A DNA stretch of 24,939 nucleotides from CBDCWA01 sp046048295 (GTDB taxonomy: Bacteria; Pseudomonadota; Alphaproteobacteria; Rhizobiales; Hyphomicrobiaceae). A model generated the notes under the pieces. That model did not search any database, was not told where the DNA came from, and saw only the letters and a list, made by a program, of their open reading frames with translations. The translations under genes and the position numbers were made by a program. The DNA lies in the NCBI GenBank assembly GCA_046048295.1, contig JBJOGJ010000027.1, positions 1-24,939 on the forward strand. The letters are read 5' to 3'. Below, piece by piece: positions 7,376-13,848 of this stretch (positions are counted from its first letter, which is position 1; every line of letters starts with the position of its first letter).

Positions 7376-9751
7376 ATGGCGATGAACAAGCCCGAGTTCG
7401 GTGAATTCAAGAGCATCGGCAGGCCGCTGCCGCGCAAAGAGGACTTGCGGCTCCTGACGGGAAAAGGGCAGTTTACGGATGATTTTTCCTTTCCAGGGCA
7501 GACCTATGCCGCGATCGTGCGTTCACCATATGCGCACGCGCGAATCGTGTCGGTCGACAAGTCGGCGGCCGAGGCTGTTCCCGGCGTTCTTTGCGTGCTT
7601 TGCGGCCAGGATCTCGTTGCCGACGGCCTGAAGCCCATTCCGCACAGTGCGGTTCCATCCACAAAGTACGATATGAAACTCCACGCCTGGGGCGGGGGGA
7701 AGGTTTTCGAGGGCCCGCACCACCTGCTGGCGATCGACAAGGCCAGACATGTCGGGGAAGCGGTGGCGATCGTCGTGGGGGAGACGTTGGCGCAGGCACT
7801 GGATGGTGCCGAGGCCGTTGCCGTCGAGTACGAGGAACTGCCGTTTGTGCTCCACTCGGGAGATGCGATGCAGCCCGGAGCGCCCGCCGTTTGGGACGAG
7901 GTGGCGGACAACGTGCTGGTCGATACGGAGTTCGGAGACAAGGCGGCCACCGATGCGGCCTTTGCAAAGGCGGACCACGTCGTAGAGGCAACCTGGTTCA
8001 TCCCGCGCGCGACCGCAGTGACGATCGAGCCGCGGGCCTGCGTCGGCAACTACGATCAGGCGAGCGGGCGCTATACGCTCTATGCCGGCAGCGGCGGCGC
8101 GGTGAAGCAGAAACGGGAGATGGCGGGCGCGCTCTGCGAGGACCCGAAGAATTTCAGGCTCCTGTCGCTCGATGTCGGCGGCAACTTCGGATCGAAGAAC
8201 CGGCCTTATGTCGAGTATGGGCTGGTGCTCTGGGCGTCGAAGAAGATCGGGCGGCCGGTGCGGTTCACGGCGACACGCTCGGAAGCGTTCATGACGGATT
8301 ACCAGGGGCGGGACCTCGTCACGAAGGTATCGCTGGCGCTCAACAAGACGGGGAAGTTTCTCGCCATGCGGGCGGACAACATCTCGAATGTCGGGGCGCG
8401 CTGCGTATCGCTGTCGCCGTTGAGCAAGGGATCGGGCTTAATCAACGGCAACTACGACATCCCCGTGGCGCACTTGCGATCGCGGGCGGTGTTCACCAAC
8501 ACGATGATGACACAGGCCTACAGGAGTTCGGGCCGGCCAGAGGTCAACTTCGCCATCGAGCGGCTGATCGACAAGGCCGCGCGTGAGCTTGGCTTCGACC
8601 GGGTTGAAATCCGCAAGAGGAATTTCATTCAGCCAGAGCAGATGCCGTACAAGAGTGCTGTCGGCAACGTCTTCGACAGTGGTCAGTACGAGGAGGCGTT
8701 CGACATCGCGTGGCGGATCAGCGATGCCGAGGGGTTCGAGGCGCGCAAGAAGGAATCGGCTGCGCGCGGCAAGCTCAGGGGCCTCGGCATCGCGCCTTAT
8801 GTGGAATCGTCAATCGGCTTCCCGAACGAGCGCGTCGAGATCACGGTGAAGCCCGACGGCGACATCGACGTCATCATCGGTACGCAGCCTTCGGGCCAGG
8901 GGCATGAGACGAGCTTCGCGCAGGTGGTGGCCGACCTGCTCTATCTCCCTTATGAGCGGATCAAGCTGATCATGGGCGATACGGACGTCGTCACGGTCGG
9001 CGGCGGGTCGCATTCGGGGCGCTCCATGCGACATGCGGCGACGGTCATCTCGAAGGCATCCGACCAGATGATCGCGCGGGCCAAGGAGATTGCAGCCGTC
9101 CTGATGGAGACGACGGCGGACAACGTCAAGTGGGATCAGGGGCGGTTGTCCTCGGAGCAGAGCAACCTGACGTTCGACTTGACGGAACTCGCTGCCGCTG
9201 CGGCCAAGGGCCGGCTGCCCGATCCGCTCAAGGACGGCTTGATGGTAGTGCAGGACAGTGAGATGCACGATCCCGTGTTTCCGAATGGATGTGCGATCTG
9301 CGAAGTGGAGGTCGATCCGGAGACGGGCGAGGTCGAAATCAAGCGGTATGCGGCGGTGGATGACGTCGGGCGGTGTATCAACCCGCTGATCGTGCACGGA
9401 CAAACGCACGGCGGCATCGCGCAGGGCGTGGGGCAGGCGATGTGGGAGCTTTGGCATCTCGATCCGGCAACGGGGCAGCCGTTGTCGGCGTCGCTCATGG
9501 ACTACGGCCTGCCGCGCACGGACAACATGCCTTCCTACGACACGGAGATCCAGGAAGTCCTGTCGCCGACCAATCCGCTCGGTATCAAGGCGGGTGGGGA
9601 GGGCGGCACCACGCCGGCGCTGTCGGTGATGATCAGTGCGATTTCGGATGCTCTGAAGGAATACGGCGTCACGCACGTCGAGATGCCGGCGACGCCGTTC
9701 AAAGTCTGGCAGACAATTCAGGATGCGCAGCGCAAGCAGGCTGCCGAATAA
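7376..9751 (+). CDS. Molybdopterin-binding (large) subunit of a molybdenum hydroxylase, CoxL/XdhA-like
   Basis: A 791-residue catalytic subunit of the xanthine dehydrogenase superfamily. The N-terminal domain has GRPLPRKEDLRLLTGKG.F and SPYAHARI (about 15-57). The molybdenum domains show EPRACVGNYD (219-227), GGNFGSK (268-274), the active-site loop AYRSSGRPE (381-389), GQGHETSFAQ (507-516), GGGSHSGRSM, and GGEGG with the catalytic Glu742. The loop lacks the Cys found in true CO dehydrogenase (AYRCSF), so this is not a CO oxidiser; it resembles hydroxylases of aromatic or N-heterocyclic substrates. ATG at 7376 or the in-frame ATG at 7382 could be used. The small and medium subunits lie across a divergent promoter. 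No maturation factor (XdhC/CoxF type) is seen nearby. The reaction is predicted as hydroxylation using water-derived oxygen. Confidence 0.94.
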   Translation: MAMNKPEFGEFKSIGRPLPRKEDLRLLTGKGQFTDDFSFPGQTYAAIVRSPYAHARIVSVDKSAAEAVPGVLCVLCGQDLVADGLKPIPHSAVPSTKYDMKLHAWGGGKVFEGPHHLLAIDKARHVGEAVAIVVGETLAQALDGAEAVAVEYEELPFVLHSGDAMQPGAPAVWDEVADNVLVDTEFGDKAATDAAFAKADHVVEATWFIPRATAVTIEPRACVGNYDQASGRYTLYAGSGGAVKQKREMAGALCEDPKNFRLLSLDVGGNFGSKNRPYVEYGLVLWASKKIGRPVRFTATRSEAFMTDYQGRDLVTKVSLALNKTGKFLAMRADNISNVGARCVSLSPLSKGSGLINGNYDIPVAHLRSRAVFTNTMMTQAYRSSGRPEVNFAIERLIDKAARELGFDRVEIRKRNFIQPEQMPYKSAVGNVFDSGQYEEAFDIAWRISDAEGFEARKKESAARGKLRGLGIAPYVESSIGFPNERVEITVKPDGDIDVIIGTQPSGQGHETSFAQVVADLLYLPYERIKLIMGDTDVVTVGGGSHSGRSMRHAATVISKASDQMIARAKEIAAVLMETTADNVKWDQGRLSSEQSNLTFDLTELAAAAAKGRLPDPLKDGLMVVQDSEMHDPVFPNGCAICEVEVDPETGEVEIKRYAAVDDVGRCINPLIVHGQTHGGIAQGVGQAMWELWHLDPATGQPLSASLMDYGLPRTDNMPSYDTEIQEVLSPTNPLGIKAGGEGGTTPALSVMISAISDALKEYGVTHVEMPATPFKVWQTIQDAQRKQAAE

Positions 9752-9769
9752 CAAGGGAGACCTTCGAAG

Positions 9770-10690
9770 GTGAAAGAGATCAAGCTGATCGCGTTTCCGG
9801 GCGCGCCGAACCTGCCGATCTTCGCGGCGATGGAGCACGGGTATTTCAAGGATGCCGGCGTCGAGATCAACATGACGACGACGCCGTCCTCCTCCTACCA
9901 GGCGGAGAACATGGTCAACGGCACGTTCGACATCGCGGGCAGCGCGTTCGACAACGTCGTCGCCTACCAGGAAGGGCAGGGCGCGGTTCAGTTCGACAAG
10001 CCGACCGATCTCTTCGCGTTCATGGGCGCGACGCAGATCGAACTCGCCTTCATCACGCAGGCCGGCATCAAGACGTTCGAGGACGTCAAGGGCAAGACGC
10101 TGGCGCTCGATGCGCTCAACACCGGCTTCGCGTTCGTGCTCTACGAGATGCTCGAGGCGGCTGGGCTGAAGCCCGACGACTACAAGATGGATGCGGTCGG
10201 CGCGACGCCGGTACGCTGGGAATCGGTGAAGGAGGGCAAGCACGACGGCACGCTGACCATCGAGCCGTTCACCAGCATTGCGCGCGGGCTCGGGTTCAAC
10301 ATCCTCAAGACGTCGACGGAGATGTATTCCGCGTACCAGGGCGGCGCCTTCCTGTCGCGGAGGAGCTGGGCGAAGGAGAACCCGGAGACGCTGAAGGGCT
10401 TCATCAAGGGTTATCTCGCGGGTCTCGAATGGACGCTCGATCCGGCGAACCGGGAAGCCGGTACGGCGCTGCTGCTCGAGAAGATGCCGGCGATCAAGCC
10501 GGGCGTGGCGGGCAACGTCATGAACAGCCTGCTGTCGCCGAAGTCCGGGCTGACGCCGAAGGCGGCTATCCTGATGGATGGCGTCAAGAAGGTGCTCGAG
10601 CTCAGGAGCAAGTATGTCGAGGGGGCGAAGCTCACCGACCCCGACAAGTACATCGACCTTTCCTACTACAACAGCGTCGTCGGAGGCTGA
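9770..10690 (+). CDS. NMT1/THI5 (SsuA)-type solute-binding-fold protein without signal peptide
   Basis: A 306-residue type II periplasmic-binding fold. Characteristic features are LPIFAAMEHGYFKDAGVEI near the N-terminus, MVNGTFDIAGSAFDNVVAYQ (about 45-64), FEDVKGKTLALD (about 104-115), and WAKENPETLKGFIKGYLAGLEW in the second lobe. The start is a GTG with AAGGGAGA about 10 bases upstream. The frame cannot extend further because the TAA of the preceding gene (9749-9751) is in the same frame. The protein therefore lacks any secretion signal and should be cytoplasmic, which is odd for a transport receptor. No ABC permease or ATPase is present. It may be a cytoplasmic ligand-binding protein or an enzyme built on this fold, as yeast THI5 is. 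It sits 18 bases after the molybdopterin subunit and 2 bases before the hydrolase, within the operon. Confidence 0.85.
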   Translation: MKEIKLIAFPGAPNLPIFAAMEHGYFKDAGVEINMTTTPSSSYQAENMVNGTFDIAGSAFDNVVAYQEGQGAVQFDKPTDLFAFMGATQIELAFITQAGIKTFEDVKGKTLALDALNTGFAFVLYEMLEAAGLKPDDYKMDAVGATPVRWESVKEGKHDGTLTIEPFTSIARGLGFNILKTSTEMYSAYQGGAFLSRRSWAKENPETLKGFIKGYLAGLEWTLDPANREAGTALLLEKMPAIKPGVAGNVMNSLLSPKSGLTPKAAILMDGVKKVLELRSKYVEGAKLTDPDKYIDLSYYNSVVGG

Positions 10691-10692
10691 CC

Positions 10693-11508
10693 ATGGCGAA
10701 AGAAGCGCTGACCCACGAGACCAAGGATCACGCCATCATCGGTTTCGACCTCTACGGCGACCGCAACGCGAAGAAGCGGATCGTGCTCGTCCACTCGCTC
10801 GCCATGGACCGCGAGTTCTGGGCGCCGGTGGCGGAGCGGCTCGCAGGCGATGCGGCGGTGATCGCCGTCGACTGCCGCGGGCATGGCAAGTCGAAGAAGC
10901 CGCAGGGGCCGTATACGGTCGAGCTGTTCGCCAACGATATCCGGCAGGTTGCTCTCAGCGTCGGCTGGGACAAGACGGTCATTGCGGGCGCCTCGATGGG
11001 CGGGACGGTGACGCTCGCCTATGCCACCAAGTTTCCGCAGAACACGGCCGGTGTCGGGCTCATCGACACGACCGCCTACTACGGCGACGACGCCGAGACG
11101 GCATGGCGGGGGCGCGCGGAACAGGCACTCGCCAAGGGGCTCTCGTCGATGGTCGAGTTCCAGACGACGCGCTGGTTCGGCGACGCGTTCCGCGAGAAAA
11201 ATCCGGACGTCGTGAAAGGCTGTGTCGACAAGTTCCTGAAGAACGACCTCGGGTCGTATGCCGAGACCTGCTACATGCTCGGCACGGCGGATCTTCGCGA
11301 CAAGCTCGGGACGATCAAGGTGCCGACGCGGATCGTGGTGGGCGAGGAAGACTACGCGACGCCGGTCGCCATGGCGGAGGCGATGAAGGCGGCCATTCCG
11401 CAGGCGAGCTTCCGTGTTCTGGAAAAGGCGCGGCACCTGACGCCGCTCGAGTGTCCGGACATCATTGCCGACGAGCTGAAGCAGCTGCTGGCGGATTCGT
11501 TTAAATAG
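10693..11508 (+). CDS. Alpha/beta hydrolase, 3-oxoadipate enol-lactonase-like
   Basis: A 271-residue alpha/beta hydrolase. The catalytic triad reads Ser101 (nucleophile elbow GASMGG), Asp220 (VGEEDYATP) and His248 (EKARHLTP). The oxyanion region is VLVHSLAMD and the RGHGKS motif follows strand 4 (about 62-67). Overall length and cap size match the PcaD/enol-lactonase and ring-fission-product hydrolase group, which act late in aromatic degradation. The ATG at 10693 begins 2 bases after the stop of the solute-binding-fold gene, with AGGAGGC-like sequence (CGGAGGCTGACC) serving as ribosome site, so translation is probably coupled. The next gene starts 11 bases after its stop. Lactone, ester or C-C bond hydrolysis cannot be told apart from sequence. 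Confidence 0.92.
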   Translation: MAKEALTHETKDHAIIGFDLYGDRNAKKRIVLVHSLAMDREFWAPVAERLAGDAAVIAVDCRGHGKSKKPQGPYTVELFANDIRQVALSVGWDKTVIAGASMGGTVTLAYATKFPQNTAGVGLIDTTAYYGDDAETAWRGRAEQALAKGLSSMVEFQTTRWFGDAFREKNPDVVKGCVDKFLKNDLGSYAETCYMLGTADLRDKLGTIKVPTRIVVGEEDYATPVAMAEAMKAAIPQASFRVLEKARHLTPLECPDIIADELKQLLADSFK

Positions 11509-11519
11509 GGGCATGTGCC

Positions 11520-12566
11520 ATGGCGGGCGGGACGTTTGCGGCGGCTGATCTCGAGCGGTTTGCGGCGGACCTGCTCGCGGCGGCGGGGCTCCGGCCCGAG
11601 CATGCAGCGACGATTGCGCGGATTCTGGTGTGGGCCGATCTTCGCGGCATCGGTTCGCACGGGTTCCAGCGCCTCGCGCAGGCGGTGGAGAATATCGAGA
11701 AGGGTGTGATCGTGCCTTCTGGCGCGCCGGAAGTCGTTCGCGATGCCGGCGCGATCACGCTGATCGACGGCAACCGGTGCGCGGGGCATGTCGCGATGGA
11801 GCGGGCGGTCGCGGCGGCTACGGAGAAGGCGAAGGCGCATGCGGTCGGGTGGGCGATCGTGCGCAACACCTCGCACACGGGCGCCATCGGCTATTATTGC
11901 GAGGCGCTCGCCAGGCAGGGCTTCATTGGTATTTCCATCGTCTCCGGACCGCCGTTGATGGCCTACCACGGCGCCAGCGTCGCCAGCCTTTCGACCAGTC
12001 CCATCGCCATTGCCGTGCCGCGCCAGGGTCACGCGCCGGTTGTGCTCGACATGGCAACCAGCGTCGTCGCCAACGGGCGGATCAAGAAGGCGGCGGCCGA
12101 GGGCGAGGCGATCCCGCCGGACTGGGCGCTGACCAAGGACGGGCGTATCACGACGGACCCCAAGGAGGCGGCGGTGATTTTGCCGCTCGGCGGGCCGAAG
12201 GGCGCGGGGCTCGGGTTGATGTTCGAGTGCCTTTCGAGCGTGCTGGCCGGTGCGCCGCTATTGACGCGTATGCTCGGGCCGGGTGGCAAGCGGTTCCATT
12301 CGCAGAACGGCACTCTGATCGCGGTCGATATTGCGGCGCTGATGCCGGTGGAGGACTATGCTTCTGGCGTCGATGAGCTTGCGGCGACGATCAAGGCGCT
12401 GCCGCGTCTCGACGGCTTCGACGCGATCCGGCTCCCCGGCGAGCGCGGTGCGGCGAGCGAGGCGGAGCGGCGGGAGAAGGGCGTGCCGGTATCGGCGAAG
12501 CTCGCGGCGTCGCTGGAGGCGGTGGGCGGACGGTACGGGGTGGCTTGGCCGGCGACGGTGGGGTGA
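11520..12566 (+). CDS. Ldh-family NAD(P)-dependent 2-hydroxyacid dehydrogenase (malate/L-lactate/ureidoglycolate type)
   Basis: A 348-residue member of the Ldh_2 family, unrelated to classical Rossmann lactate dehydrogenases. Signature segments are DLRGIGSHGFQRL (40-52, with His47), NTSHTGAIGYYCEAL (116-130, His119 in the usual substrate position), STSPIAIAVP, LDMATSVVANGRI (around 177-190) and LPLGGPKGAGLGLM. The family oxidises or reduces malate, L-lactate, ureidoglycolate, sulfolactate or 2,3-diketogulonate. The ATG at 11520 lies 11 bases after the hydrolase stop, so it belongs to the same operon. Plausible role: oxidation of a 2-hydroxyacid intermediate or product. The last 20 or so residues (GRYGVAWPATVG) are unremarkable. 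Confidence 0.92.
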   Translation: MAGGTFAAADLERFAADLLAAAGLRPEHAATIARILVWADLRGIGSHGFQRLAQAVENIEKGVIVPSGAPEVVRDAGAITLIDGNRCAGHVAMERAVAAATEKAKAHAVGWAIVRNTSHTGAIGYYCEALARQGFIGISIVSGPPLMAYHGASVASLSTSPIAIAVPRQGHAPVVLDMATSVVANGRIKKAAAEGEAIPPDWALTKDGRITTDPKEAAVILPLGGPKGAGLGLMFECLSSVLAGAPLLTRMLGPGGKRFHSQNGTLIAVDIAALMPVEDYASGVDELAATIKALPRLDGFDAIRLPGERGAASEAERREKGVPVSAKLAASLEAVGGRYGVAWPATVG

Positions 12567-12634
12567 GGAGAGGGTGGAGCAGGCAGGCGCTCAGAAAGAC
12601 CCGATGCCGCCCCTATTGCCGCTGCCACAATCCT

Positions 12635-12649
12635 CCGCGATACTCGCGG
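12635..12649 (+). other. Small intergenic hairpin between the Ldh and Bug genes
   Basis: CCGCGA (12635-12640) and TCGCGG (12644-12649) form a perfect 6-bp stem around a three-base loop, extendable by a T-G and a C-G pair. There is no T-run. It lies in the 143-base gap 12567-12709, which otherwise shows only the ribosome site CGGAGGA before the next gene. It may be an mRNA-processing or attenuation element, or chance in G+C-rich DNA. Confidence 0.3.
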
Positions 12650-12709
12650 GGCCGCAACGACCGGCAGCGCGGGCTCGACCCGGCGGAAACCACAGACCGG
12701 AGGATACGC

Positions 12710-13753
12710 ATGCTTACTCGCACACTCAGGGCAGGGCTCGTCTCGTCGCTCGCGCTCGCTGCGATCGTGCCCGCAGCATCGGCTGACGACTTCTACAAGG
12801 GCAAGCAACTCAAGATGCTCGTCGGGTCGGGTGTCGGTGGCGGCTATGACGCCTATGCGCGGCTGATGACGCGGCACTGGGGGAACTTCATTCCCGGCAA
12901 GCCGACCTGGGTCGTCCAGAACATGCCCGGCGCCGGCAGCCTCAAGGCCATGAACTATCTTGCAATTTCGGGCGAGAAGGACGGCACGACGGTCGGCCAG
13001 GTGCAGACGCATATCGGCATCGAGCCGATGCTCGGCGTCACCGGCCCGGTCGAGAACATGAAGTATGACGGGCGCAAGATGCAGTGGCTCGGCAGCGCGT
13101 CGAAGGAGACGCCGCTGGTCGTGATCTGGCACGAGTCGCCGGTCAAGACGTTCCAGGACGCGCAGAAGGGCGAGGTGCTGGTCGGCTCGAGCGGCGTTGC
13201 GACGTCGGATTCGGTTTATGCACGCGTGCTGAATACGCTTGCCGGGACGAAATTTCGGGTGGTCGAGGGCTACAAGAACCTGCCAGAGCTTTCGACCGCG
13301 ATGGAGAAGGGCGAGGTGGCGGGCCGCGCCGGGTGGTTCTGGTCGAGCCTGATTACCACCAAGGGCCAGTGGGTCGACAAGAAGCAGATCCGCATTCTGG
13401 CCCAGGTCGCTTCCGAGAAGAACCCGGCGTTGCCTGACGTGCCGCTGGCGACGGACTTTATCAAGGATCCGGCAAAGCGGGCGCAGCTCGAGTTCTCTGT
13501 GAGCTGGCTGCCGATGGGGCGGCCGTTCGTGGCGCCTGCCGGTGTGCCCGCCGATCGCGTCGCGATCCTGCGCAAGTCGTTCATGGACGCGATCAAGAGC
13601 GATGCGCTGCAGGCCGAGGCCAAGAAGATGCGCATGATCATCGATCCGATGAGCGGCGAGGAAGTGCAGGCGCTGGTCGAGAAGCTCTACAAGACGCCGA
13701 AAGAGACGGTCGAGGCCGTCAAGGCGGTCATGATCGCGCGCAAAAAGAAGTAG
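12710..13753 (+). CDS. Bug/TctC-family tripartite tricarboxylate transporter substrate-binding protein
   Basis: A 347-residue secreted binding protein. The ATG at 12710 is chosen because CGGAGGA ends 7 bases upstream and the Sec signal peptide begins exactly there: basic n-region, hydrophobic core and ASA cleavage after residue 25. An in-frame upstream start near 12545 would add an Arg-rich stretch destroying the signal. The mature protein shows FYKGKQLKMLVGSGVGGGYD, FIPGKP, NMPGAGSLKAMNYL and, in lobe 2, GRAGWFWSSL, which is shared with the partial Bug gene at the window start. It is probably the periplasmic receptor for the substrate of the surrounding catabolic operon. The cognate TctAB permease is missing from the window. 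Confidence 0.93.
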   Translation: MLTRTLRAGLVSSLALAAIVPAASADDFYKGKQLKMLVGSGVGGGYDAYARLMTRHWGNFIPGKPTWVVQNMPGAGSLKAMNYLAISGEKDGTTVGQVQTHIGIEPMLGVTGPVENMKYDGRKMQWLGSASKETPLVVIWHESPVKTFQDAQKGEVLVGSSGVATSDSVYARVLNTLAGTKFRVVEGYKNLPELSTAMEKGEVAGRAGWFWSSLITTKGQWVDKKQIRILAQVASEKNPALPDVPLATDFIKDPAKRAQLEFSVSWLPMGRPFVAPAGVPADRVAILRKSFMDAIKSDALQAEAKKMRMIIDPMSGEEVQALVEKLYKTPKETVEAVKAVMIARKKK

Positions 13754-13770
13754 AGCGGCGCTCAATTGCA

Positions 13771-13814
13771 GGCATGTGGGGCGGACGGGTGTTCCCGGGC
13801 CGCCTCCGCATGCC
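13771..13814 (+). other. Structured intergenic element (long hairpin) between the Bug and amidase genes
   Basis: The left arm at 13771-13781 pairs with the right arm at 13804-13814 over 11 positions, including the perfect GGCATG/CATGCC ends and two G-T wobbles. The interior can form a second 4-bp stem (CGGG at 13786-13789 with CCCG at 13794-13797) around a TGTT loop. There is no T-run after it. It occupies much of the 95-base gap and could modulate mRNA stability or expression of the downstream amidase relative to the receptor. Confidence 0.35.
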
Positions 13815-13848
13815 GCCAGAGCGAGATAAAAAGAAGGGCAAGGAGACC

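Noticed and set aside
5965..7404. 479-codon open frame on the plus strand opposite the UbiD gene
   Set aside because: Low-complexity Gly/Asp/Val/Leu composition without any motif; the UbiD frame on the other strand has full family signatures.
7376..9751. Aerobic CO dehydrogenase large subunit
   Set aside because: The AYRCSF loop with its copper-binding Cys is replaced by AYRSSGRPE, and no CO dehydrogenase maturation genes are nearby.
8810..10243. 477-codon open frame on the minus strand across the Mo subunit and solute-binding-fold genes
   Set aside because: Arg/His-rich translation, spans two real genes and their junction; shadow frame.
9770..10690. Assignment of the solute-binding-fold gene as 4,5-dihydroxyphthalate decarboxylase feeding a protocatechuate dioxygenase
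   Set aside because: That enzyme is, as I recall, also a cytoplasmic member of this fold, but the N-terminus here looks like an SsuA/NMT1 receptor and none of the other phthalate genes are present.
12356..13765. 469-codon open frame on the minus strand opposite the third Bug gene
   Set aside because: No motif, antisense to a well-supported Bug gene; shadow frame.
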